The notes under the pieces were generated by a model. It worked only from the letters and a program-made list of their open reading frames with translations, ran no database searches and was not told the origin of the DNA. This document shows positions 1 through 5,147 of a stretch of DNA of 5,575 nt, in pieces (the first letter of the stretch is position 1; each line of letters starts with the position of its first letter). The position numbers and the translations under genes were made by a program. The DNA is taken from the NCBI GenBank assembly GCA_031283405.1, contig JAITBX010000122.1:1-5575 (forward strand). The letters are read 5' to 3'. This DNA comes from Burkholderiales bacterium (lineage in GTDB: Bacteria > Pseudomonadota > Gammaproteobacteria > Burkholderiales > Casimicrobiaceae).

Positions 1-391
1 GGGAACGCACTTCGGTGGTCGTCATGCCATGGCCGATGAAGCGGCGCTCGCTGCCGTCTTTGGCGTACTTGTTTGCCGCCGATGTTTTTGCAGTTTTTGC
101 CGAGGATTTTTTCGCGGGCTTGCTGCCGGAAGATTCTTTTTTCGACGAGGATCGCGCGGCGCTTTTTGACGCTTTGCCTCCGTCCGAATCGCCGATAGTG
201 TTGTACTGCAAGTCCATCGCCTCGCTGTCTTTTCCGGCGCAAGGCGTGTCGCTGAATTCGACTTTGCCGTCGTCGCCCGTGCATTTGTACACTGCTGCCG
301 AAACTGTTCCCGCCATCGCCATCATCGACATCCACAAGAGAAAAATGGCTGCTTTTTTCACAACGTCTTTTTTCACAATTACTGTTTTCAT
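1..391 (-). CDS. Exported DUF4124-domain protein, 3' end cut by window edge
   Basis: The first 130 residues are visible; the frame is still open at the window edge. The start is the ATG at 391-389, preceded at 5 nt by GGAG (400-397). The N-terminus is a signal peptide: a Lys-rich region (residues 1-13), a hydrophobic core with many Met (about 14-30) and a likely signal peptidase I site at VSAA (30-33). No lipobox is seen. Residues 34-51 (VYKCTGDDGKVEFSDTPC) match the DUF4124 pattern with its two cysteines (C37, C51), a small envelope domain of unknown function common in beta- and gammaproteobacteria. Residues 71-108 form a low-complexity Ser/Lys/Ala linker. The last residues, FIGHGMTTTEVRS, resemble the opening of SmpA/OmlA (BamE-like) domains, so a second envelope domain may follow. 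The gene starts 20 nt after the cinA stop and is probably cotranscribed with cinA. Location is inferred periplasmic; molecular role unknown. Confidence 0.82.
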   Translation of the reverse strand, partial: MKTVIVKKDVVKKAAIFLLWMSMMAMAGTVSAAVYKCTGDDGKVEFSDTPCAGKDSEAMDLQYNTIGDSDGGKASKSAARSSSKKESSGSKPAKKSSAKTAKTSAANKYAKDGSERRFIGHGMTTTEVRS

Positions 392-411
392 CAAAGCTCC
401 TTTTATCCAAC

Positions 412-1686
412 TCACGCAACAGGCAAATCCATGATCTTCCGCCGCAACATATCAAACAACCAAGTGGCGGTCAGAATGCGCACTTGCTCACGCGGTCTGC
501 CGCCGAGATTCAATGTGCGCGTCGTCGTCTCATTTTTCCACGCGACGGCAATGCAAACGGTTCCCGGCGGCAAACCTTCCTGCGAATCCGGCCCGGCCAC
601 GCCGGTCGCCGCAAGCCCGACATCGGCGCGCAAAACACGGCACACGTTGCGCGCCATGTGCTCGGCAGTTTCTTCGCTGACCACCGGCCCCGGCGGCACG
701 CTCAACGATTCAAATTTCACATCGTCGGCGTAAGCAACGATGCCGCCGCGAAACACGCGGCTGGCGCCCGCGATCGACGTCAGCCGCGCGCCGATGCCGC
801 CGCCAGTCAACGATTCGGCTATCGCCAAGGTTTGTCCGCGTTCGGCCAACAAGCGCAACACCACCGCTTCGGGCAGATGGAGCATCGGGGCGTCGTCGCC
901 TTCGCTGAACACGGCGTCGCCGAGCAGCGCGCGCACTTCGCGCGCTTCCTCCTGCGCCATTCGTCGCGCTTCTTCGGCATCGGCGGCTTTCGCCGTGATT
1001 CGCACGCGAGTGCCGGCAATATCGCTCGCCAGAAACGCGATGGTCGGATTGCCGGAGGCGTCCAGCGCTTGCAAACGCGGCGTCAGGCGCGCAGCAATCG
1101 CCGATTCGCCCGGTCCCCAACAATACAGAGTGTGATTGACGAGAGTGGCCTCGGCATCGCCAAACTGCGCGCGCCGCTGCAACAAGTCGGGCAACACGTC
1201 GGCTTCAAACAGCGCGCGCATTTCCCACGGCACGCCGGGCAGCGCATAGATGTGTTTTTCGCCGACCTGGCAAATCAATCCTGGCGCGGTGCCGGCAATC
1301 ATTGCCATCGGGCGGGCGCCGACAGGAACATCGGCTTGCGTGGCGTTGTTATCGGCGAACGGGCGGTTGCGTTGGCGAAAGATCGTTTCAATGCGAGCGA
1401 GCAGCGTGGGGTCGCGTTGCAGCGGCGCGCCCATCACGTTCGCAATCGCTTGTCGCGTAATGTCATCCTGCGTCGGCCCCAAACCTCCGCAAACGATCAC
1501 CACATCGGAGCGCGCCAACGCCTGACGCAAGGCTTCTTCGATACGCGCCGGATTGTCGCCGACGCGCGTTTGAAAATAACCATCGACGCCGAGCGTCGCC
1601 AGCCTTTCGGCCAGCCACGCCGAATTGGTGTCAACGATTTGACCCAACAGCAATTCGGTGCCTATCGCGACGATCTCGCAACGCAT
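412..1686 (-). CDS. cinA: CinA: MoaB/MogA-like domain plus nicotinamide-nucleotide amidohydrolase (PncC) domain
   Basis: This 424-residue protein has the usual length and two-domain layout of full CinA. The N-terminal MoCF-like domain shows GTELLLGQIVDTN (9-21) and CGGLGPTQDD (66-75), followed by ALPGVPWEM (148-156). A linker domain spans about 166-265. The C-terminal PncC domain (about 270-420) shows AESLTGG (290-296), S309, Y319 and K324, and TGVAGP (361-366). The S-Y-K spacing of 10 and 5 matches the catalytic residues I recall for the Agrobacterium enzyme. In this family the C-terminal domain deamidates NMN to nicotinate mononucleotide for NAD recycling, and the N-terminal domain has been linked to ADP-ribose pyrophosphatase activity. 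The cytosolic protein was named for competence induction in Gram-positives; nothing here suggests that role. The usual AESCTGG has Leu in place of Cys. I chose the ATG at 1686-1684 because GGGAG lies 7 nt upstream and family proteins begin here; an in-frame ATG at 1746 would add 20 unconserved residues. Confidence 0.95.
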   Translation of the reverse strand: MRCEIVAIGTELLLGQIVDTNSAWLAERLATLGVDGYFQTRVGDNPARIEEALRQALARSDVVIVCGGLGPTQDDITRQAIANVMGAPLQRDPTLLARIETIFRQRNRPFADNNATQADVPVGARPMAMIAGTAPGLICQVGEKHIYALPGVPWEMRALFEADVLPDLLQRRAQFGDAEATLVNHTLYCWGPGESAIAARLTPRLQALDASGNPTIAFLASDIAGTRVRITAKAADAEEARRMAQEEAREVRALLGDAVFSEGDDAPMLHLPEAVVLRLLAERGQTLAIAESLTGGGIGARLTSIAGASRVFRGGIVAYADDVKFESLSVPPGPVVSEETAEHMARNVCRVLRADVGLAATGVAGPDSQEGLPPGTVCIAVAWKNETTTRTLNLGGRPREQVRILTATWLFDMLRRKIMDLPVA

Positions 1687-1754
1687 GGCGTTTCTCCCAA
1701 AGAAGCCTGAAATATCAAAAACAGAATAGAACACATGAGCCTTCAAGCGAAAAA

Positions 1755-1787
1755 CATCTGCTCGCAGAAGCAGGGCGCGAGCAAATG
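1755..1787. promoter_or_regulatory. Inverted repeat between divergent genes, candidate operator or hairpin
   Basis: The perfect arms TGCTCGC (1759-1765) and GCGAGCA (1777-1783) are separated by 11 nt. After one mismatch, three further pairs (CAT/ATG) extend the repeat to 1755-1787. It lies between cinA and the plus-strand proteinase gene, just upstream of the -10 element and across the place where the plus-strand -35 would sit. A repressor operator is one reading. On the minus strand it could instead be a leader hairpin ahead of cinA, followed by a short T run. No regulator can be named. Confidence 0.4.
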
Positions 1788-1799
1788 CGGCTCACTGTC

Positions 1800-1807
1800 A
1801 TTATAAT
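1800..1807. promoter_or_regulatory. Symmetric -10 element serving both strands
   Basis: ATTATAAT contains TATAAT on the plus strand (1802-1807) and again on the minus strand (1805-1800). It lies 26 nt upstream of the plus-strand gene at 1834 and about 115 nt upstream of cinA. No good -35 is found at 16-18 nt on either side (plus strand, 17-nt spacing: GAGCAA), so activity is uncertain. The plus-strand assignment is the stronger because of position. Confidence 0.45.
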
Positions 1808-1833
1808 AAGCATTTTACCCCTCAGGAAATCTT

Positions 1834-2874
1834 ATGGAACCCAATGCCCCTGCCGACAACGTTGCCCGCCCATCCACACCCGCGCCGACCATCAAACAGC
1901 CGCCCATTTTATTCAATAAAACGCAGGACATCATTGCCCAACTCAACGAGTTGCTCGACGGCACCCTGATTGTTTACTGGAACAATGTGCGCGGCTCGGT
2001 GTGCCACAACGATGTGATCGTGCTCTACCGCATTCTGGAAAGAATCGGCCCGCAGGAAACGGTTTACCTGTTCATCAAATCCGGCGGCGGCACCGGCGAA
2101 GCCTCTCTGCGCATTGTCAATCTGATTCGCCAGTTCGGCAAGCGGCTGGTGGCGCTGGTGCCGCTCGAATGCGCTTCGGCGGCAACCATGATTGCCATCG
2201 GCGCCAACGAAATCCGCATGGGGCCGCTTGCTCATCTCACCGCCGTGGACACGTCGTTGACGCATGCGCTGTCGCCGATCGACCGTGACAACGATCGCGT
2301 CAGCGTCAGCCTCGACGAACTGACGCGCGTTATTCGCCTCTGGCGCGCCGAGCCTTCCGACGCCAAAGTCAATCCGTATCAGGCATTATTCGAGCATGTT
2401 CATCCGTTGGTTGTCGGAGCGGTGGATCGCGCCGAGTCTTTGTCTATCATGTTGTGCAGAGAACTGCTCGCCTACCATGTCACCGACGAAGCCGTTGCAA
2501 ATCAAATTGCCGCCACGCTCAATTCCAAATACCCGGCGCACAGCTATCCGATTTTGCTCGACGAAGCGCGAAAAATCGGGCTGAACGCGCAGCGGCTTTC
2601 GCCGGAAATCAACGCCTTGTTGCTTAAACTCAATTTGCTCTATAGCGAGATCGGCCAGAAAGCGACGACCGACTTCGACGAAATTCGCTCGCATAGCAAT
2701 GAAATTCTCAACATTTGGGAAGCGCAGGATATTCAGCTTTATTTTCAGCAGGACAAAGACTGGTTTTATCGCACCGAAGAACGGCGCTGGATATCGCTCA
2801 ACGACAACAGCAGTTGGCGCGCGATCACGCGGGAAAACGGCAAGATCAAGAAGAGCTTCCTGCACATTTCGTAG
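1834..2874 (+). CDS. SDH_sah/DUF114-type ClpP-fold serine proteinase, cytoplasmic
   Basis: This 346-residue protein has no signal peptide or membrane segment. The ATG at 1834 has AGGA 6 nt upstream (1824-1827). The N-terminus (1-25) is Pro/Ala-rich and probably disordered. Residues about 38-145 carry a ClpP/crotonase-type fold: VYLFIKSGGGTGEA (77-90) forms the strand and Gly-rich turn expected of the oxyanion hole. ECASAATMIAIGANEI (112-127) places the probable nucleophile at S115, and MGPLAHLTAVDTS (129-141) supplies H134 and D139 near the position where family members have a conserved GPxDPQ. These features fit the SDH_sah (serine dehydrogenase proteinase) family, related to ClpP and SppA. 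A helical region follows, then a tail rich in aromatic residues (about 294-330: W295, Y303, W310, F311, Y312, W319, W328) that I do not recognise. Substrate and pathway are unknown. It is divergent from cinA and appears monocistronic. Proteolytic activity is inferred from the fold, not shown. Confidence 0.85.
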   Translation: MEPNAPADNVARPSTPAPTIKQPPILFNKTQDIIAQLNELLDGTLIVYWNNVRGSVCHNDVIVLYRILERIGPQETVYLFIKSGGGTGEASLRIVNLIRQFGKRLVALVPLECASAATMIAIGANEIRMGPLAHLTAVDTSLTHALSPIDRDNDRVSVSLDELTRVIRLWRAEPSDAKVNPYQALFEHVHPLVVGAVDRAESLSIMLCRELLAYHVTDEAVANQIAATLNSKYPAHSYPILLDEARKIGLNAQRLSPEINALLLKLNLLYSEIGQKATTDFDEIRSHSNEILNIWEAQDIQLYFQQDKDWFYRTEERRWISLNDNSSWRAITRENGKIKKSFLHIS

Positions 2875-2906
2875 CGGTTTGCGTTTCAATGTTTTTATGT
2901 TGACGC

Positions 2907-2930
2907 CGTAGGGGCGGCATTTTGCCGCCC
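2907..2930. repeat. Palindromic dispersed repeat, possible terminator of the upstream gene
   Basis: The arms GGGCGGCA (2912-2919) and TGCCGCCC (2923-2930) enclose a TTT loop, 37 nt after the stop of the proteinase gene. The stretch CGTAGGGGCGGCA (2907-2919) recurs exactly at 5554-5566, so this is a dispersed element and not just a local hairpin. The bases after the stem (GTTGTTGC) are a poor U-tract, so if it terminates transcription it probably does so weakly. Confidence 0.65.
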
Positions 2931-2975
2931 GTTGTTGCTATAGAGCGTTTTTGATCCAATCGTACACTTTCTTTC

Positions 2976-3013
2976 CCCTCTCCCGCTTGCGGGAGAGGGT
3001 GCCCCGAAGGGGC
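2976..3013. repeat. Perfect 11-bp palindrome followed by a second small hairpin
   Basis: CCCTCTCCCGC (2976-2986) and GCGGGAGAGGG (2989-2999) are perfect inverted arms around TT. Directly after lies GCCCC-GAA-GGGGC (3001-3013). This C-rich/G-rich pair is of a kind seen as an intergenic repeat in many proteobacterial genomes. It would form a very stable stem on either strand and could act in termination or mRNA protection. No function is proven. Confidence 0.7.
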
Positions 3014-3039
3014 GGGAGAAGGCAGCGAAGCGTCAACTA

Positions 3040-3112
3040 GATTGCTTCGCTACGCTCGCAATGATGCCATCTCCTACTCTGTCATTGCGAGGAGCGAAGC
3101 GACGAAGCAATC
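3040..3112. repeat. Imperfect inverted repeat of the TCATTGCGAG...CGAAGCAATC type
   Basis: The right arm (3082-3112) starts TCATTGCGAG and ends CGAAGCAATC. The left arm (3040-3064) is its reverse complement in these two 10-nt blocks, but its interior is 6 nt shorter (5 nt against 11). About 17 nt separate the arms. The motif is a widespread intergenic repeat in bacteria, which I recognise from general familiarity and not from a search. It sits inside the candidate MITE. Confidence 0.7.
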
Positions 3113-3183
3113 CAGAAATGTAATCACCTAAATTAAAACCGCTCTAAAATTTTCAAGAATCACCACAGGGAATTTTTCTCGCT

Positions 3184-3220
3184 CCTAAAAAAACACCGCC
3201 TTCCAAAGAAGGCGGTGTTT
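3184..3220 (-). terminator. Rho-independent terminator of the rpsP-rimM-trmD-rplS operon
   Basis: On the minus strand the stem AAACACCGCCTTC / GAAGGCGGTGTTT (13 bp, loop TTTG) begins 15 nt after the rplS stop. It runs into a tract of seven T (3193-3187, the first three shared with the stem). This is a textbook intrinsic terminator. The plus-strand side has only a short T run (3218-3221), so it is mainly unidirectional. Confidence 0.93.
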
Positions 3221-3235
3221 TGAGAATGAAAATAC

Positions 3236-3679
3236 TTATTCGGCTTTTTCTTCTGGCGCTGCGCTGCTTTCCGCCGGCGCCGAAGCATTGGCAACGGCGG
3301 CGTTGTGAGCGGCCTTCGCGCTGCGGCTTTGCAATTTCTCTTTGATCCGCGCCGACTTGCCGGAGCGCGAACGCAGGTAATACAGTTTGGCGCGGCGCAC
3401 ATCGCCGCGACGTTTGACTTCGATGCTGGCGACCAGCGGCGAATAAGTTTGGAAGGTGCGCTCGACGCCTTCGCCGGATGAAATTTTGCGCACGATGAAC
3501 GAGCTGTTCAGTCCGCGGTTGCGCTTGGCGATCACCACGCCTTCGTAAGCCTGCAAGCGCTCGCGGTTGCCTTCTTTCACTTTGACCTGCACGATGACGG
3601 TGTCGCCGGCGGCAAATTCGGGGACGGTTTTCCCCAGACGCTGTATTTCTTCGCGTTCCAGTTGTTCAATCAAATTCAT
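3236..3679 (-). CDS. rplS: 50S ribosomal protein L19
   Basis: This 147-residue protein is L19 of the large subunit, which sits at the interface with the 30S subunit. The conserved core covers residues 1-117, with VKEGNRERLQAYEGVVIAKR (34-53), SSFIVRKISSGEGVERTF (59-76) and RRGDVRRAKLYYLR (90-103). Typical L19 is about 115-130 residues, so residues 118-147 are a C-terminal extension rich in Ala, Ser and Glu, probably disordered. The ATG at 3679-3677 is chosen because GGAG lies 6 nt upstream; an in-frame GTG at 3691 would absorb that ribosome binding site. It is last in the operon, 170 nt after trmD, an unusually wide gap containing a large hairpin. A strong terminator follows its stop. Confidence 0.97.
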   Translation of the reverse strand: MNLIEQLEREEIQRLGKTVPEFAAGDTVIVQVKVKEGNRERLQAYEGVVIAKRNRGLNSSFIVRKISSGEGVERTFQTYSPLVASIEVKRRGDVRRAKLYYLRSRSGKSARIKEKLQSRSAKAAHNAAVANASAPAESSAAPEEKAE

Positions 3680-3717
3680 GACTTGCTCCACTTTCGGTTA
3701 ATGGCTTTTCGCCTGTC

Positions 3718-3761
3718 GCGCGCAGCGCAGGATTTTTCCTCAAAAATTTCCTGATGCGCGC
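3718..3761 (-). promoter_or_regulatory. Large hairpin in the trmD-rplS gap
   Basis: In the plus-strand reading, GCGCGCA (3718-3724) pairs with TGCGCGC (3755-3761), CAGGA (3728-3732) with TCCTG (3749-3753), and TTTTT (3733-3737) with AAAAA (3742-3746). That is about 17 pairs with two small bulges and a 4-nt loop. It ends 38 nt before the rplS start. No T tract follows on the minus strand, so it does not look like a terminator. An RNA processing site, a translational control element or a stability hairpin for rplS mRNA is possible. Confidence 0.5.
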
Positions 3762-3849
3762 TGTTTCTTTGTTCGACGGAAAATAAATTTCTCTCCATCG
3801 CTTTTGCGTTCATGGCTTGCTTCACCACGCCCGCGAAAACTCTGCAACT

Positions 3850-4608
3850 CTACTTCTCTTGCCGATACTTCTCCAGCAACCGCGCTTCCTCTTTCGTCAA
3901 CCCGCGCTGCTCCAATAAATCCGGGCGCCGCGCCGCCGTTCTTCCCAGCGCTTGCATCATGCGCCATTGCGCAATCGCCGCGTGGTCGCCCGACAACAAC
4001 ACGTCGGGCACAGCCTCATCTTCGTACACCGACGGCCGCGTGTAATGCGGGCAATCGAGCAAGCCGCCGACGAACGATTCTTCTTCCGCCGACATTGCGT
4101 CGTTCAACGCGCCCGGCAACTGCCGCACCAGCGCGTCGATAAACATCAGCGCCGGCAATTCGCCGCCGGACACCACGAAATCGCCGACGGCCACTTCTTC
4201 ATCCGCTTCCCGCGTGAGCAAACGTTCGTCGATGCCTTCATAACGTCCCGCCAGCAGGATCAAACCTGTTCCCTCTTTCGCCAGCGCATTCAACGCGGTT
4301 ACCCGCGCATGCGTCAGCGGGACTCCCGCCGGCGACAGATACACGACGCGGCTCGCCGCGCAACCTGCCGCCTTCTGCGCTATGCGCGCCGCTTTCAACG
4401 TTGCCGCCAACGGCGCGGCCAGCATCACCATGCCGGGGCCGCCGCCGTAGGGGCGATCGTCCACCGTCCGGTGCGGATCGCTGGTAAACGTTCGCGGATT
4501 CCACAACGCCAGCGACCACAAATTTTTTGTCAGCGCCCGCCCGACTACACCAAACTGCGCCGCATGTTCCACCATTTCGGGGAAAAGCGTGACCACATCG
4601 ATTCGCAT
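3850..4608 (-). CDS. trmD: tRNA (guanine-N1)-methyltransferase TrmD
   Basis: TrmD uses S-adenosylmethionine to make m1G37 next to the anticodon of tRNAs, which prevents +1 frameshifting. It is a cytosolic dimer with a SPOUT trefoil knot. The 252 residues compare with 255 in E. coli. Visible motifs are VDDRPYGGGPGM (49-60), LSPAG (91-95), GRYEGIDER (121-129, containing the counterpart of E116) and GDFVVSGGELPA (142-153). R162 corresponds to E. coli R154, and GLLDCPHYTRP (182-192) follows. The position matching catalytic D169 is E177 (codon GAA at 4080-4078), a notable conservative change. The start is the ATG at 4608-4606, where family proteins begin, with a modest GGAAGA upstream; an in-frame start at 4746 would extend it into rimM and is rejected. 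It begins 19 nt after the rimM stop. Its frame stays open after the TAG stop as far as the rplS start. Confidence 0.97.
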   Translation of the reverse strand: MRIDVVTLFPEMVEHAAQFGVVGRALTKNLWSLALWNPRTFTSDPHRTVDDRPYGGGPGMVMLAAPLAATLKAARIAQKAAGCAASRVVYLSPAGVPLTHARVTALNALAKEGTGLILLAGRYEGIDERLLTREADEEVAVGDFVVSGGELPALMFIDALVRQLPGALNDAMSAEEESFVGGLLDCPHYTRPSVYEDEAVPDVLLSGDHAAIAQWRMMQALGRTAARRPDLLEQRGLTKEEARLLEKYRQEK

Positions 4609-4627
4609 GGTATCTTCCGGCACAACA

Positions 4628-5122
4628 TCAATCACCGCGCTGCCAATCCACCTTGATGCATCCTTCCGCCAATTCCACCGCGTCGATGTATGCCTCGACA
4701 AAAGGAATGAGCGTTTCTTTTCCTTTTGCTTCCGTCGGCTTGACATGCAACACCGGTTGCGCGCCGTACTCCTGCACCGCCGTCACCGTTCCCAGCGTCT
4801 CGCCCGAACGGTTGATCACTTGCAGCCCGATCATATCGACGAAATACACTTCGCCCGAATCGAGCGCCGGCAACGCCTCACGCGGCACTGCGATCGACAT
4901 GCCCTGCAACACCGCCGCCACCTCGCGCGTTGCGAGTCCTTCCAAAGCCGCCAGCACATGTTCGCCGTGCATCTTTCCTTCTTTGAGCCGGTAATCTTGC
5001 GTCGCGCCGACGCGATTGATTAGCGACCATTGCCGATACATCAGCAACGCATCTTTGGCAGCGGTGAACGGCTGCACCTTCAGCCACCCGTGAACGCCAT
5101 AGGGCGCAACAACGCGCCCCAT
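4628..5122 (-). CDS. rimM: Ribosome maturation factor RimM
   Basis: RimM binds S19 and helps assemble the head of the 30S subunit. The N-terminal RimM domain opens with MGRVVAPYGVHGWLKVQPFT (1-20), and the C-terminal PRC-barrel domain starts near GEVYFVDMIGL (90-100) and ends at CIKVDW (155-160). The usual YYW of the PRC entry motif reads YFV here. With the ATG at 5122-5120 it is 164 residues, slightly shorter than the 182 of E. coli. A GTG directly before (5125) is an equally possible start. The only Shine-Dalgarno-like stretch (GGAAAAG, 5144-5138) is too far from both but well placed for an out-of-frame ATG at 5130, which makes a two-codon ORF ending in TGATG. The frame is also open upstream of 5125, without a normal start codon. 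It lies 25 nt after the rpsP stop. Confidence 0.94.
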   Translation of the reverse strand: MGRVVAPYGVHGWLKVQPFTAAKDALLMYRQWSLINRVGATQDYRLKEGKMHGEHVLAALEGLATREVAAVLQGMSIAVPREALPALDSGEVYFVDMIGLQVINRSGETLGTVTAVQEYGAQPVLHVKPTEAKGKETLIPFVEAYIDAVELAEGCIKVDWQRGD

Positions 5123-5147
5123 CACGACATGGGATTTCTTTTCCAGC

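Larger units (their letters stand above)
2939..3149. mobile_element. Candidate transposase-less element (MITE-like) with imperfect terminal inverted repeats
   Basis: The left end at 2938-2955 (TATAGAGCGTTTTTGAT core) and the reverse complement of 3132-3149 (TTTTAGAGCGGTTTTAAT) match ungapped at 14 of 18 positions. A TA dinucleotide precedes GAGCG at both ends, compatible with the TA target choice of IS630/Tc1-type elements and their MITEs (compare Neisseria Correia elements, which begin TATAG). About 210 bp lies between, holding other palindromes and no ORF that I can support. Mobility is inferred; no second copy is in the window. Confidence 0.35.

Noticed and set aside
15..434. Plus-strand open frame over the DUF4124 gene
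   Set aside because: The minus-strand frame has a signal peptide, a ribosome binding site and a known domain; the plus-strand protein is Phe/Ala-rich shadow sequence and lacks a ribosome binding site.
484..1710. Long plus-strand open frame (408 codons) antisense to cinA
   Set aside because: It is rich in Arg, His and Gln and has no recognisable domain; cinA on the other strand is conserved along its whole length, so this is a GC-driven shadow.
1687..1746. A 20-residue N-terminal extension of CinA from the in-frame ATG at 1746
   Set aside because: The extension does not resemble CinA N-termini, and a good ribosome binding site precedes the internal ATG at 1686.
2907..3149. CRISPR array
   Set aside because: The repeats here are different palindromes, not regularly spaced identical direct repeats with unique spacers, and no cas gene is present.
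3740..3967. Minus-strand 75-codon frame covering the trmD end and the gap before rplS
   Set aside because: It overlaps the end of trmD out of frame and has no family resemblance.
4443..4453. A third GCCGTAGGGGC-like match inside trmD
   Set aside because: It encodes the conserved RPYGGG motif of TrmD and lacks the palindrome, so it is coincidental and not a copy of the dispersed repeat.
3952..4656. Plus-strand open frame (234 codons) opposite trmD
   Set aside because: Arg/His/Gln-rich antisense product without motifs, opposite a fully conserved trmD.
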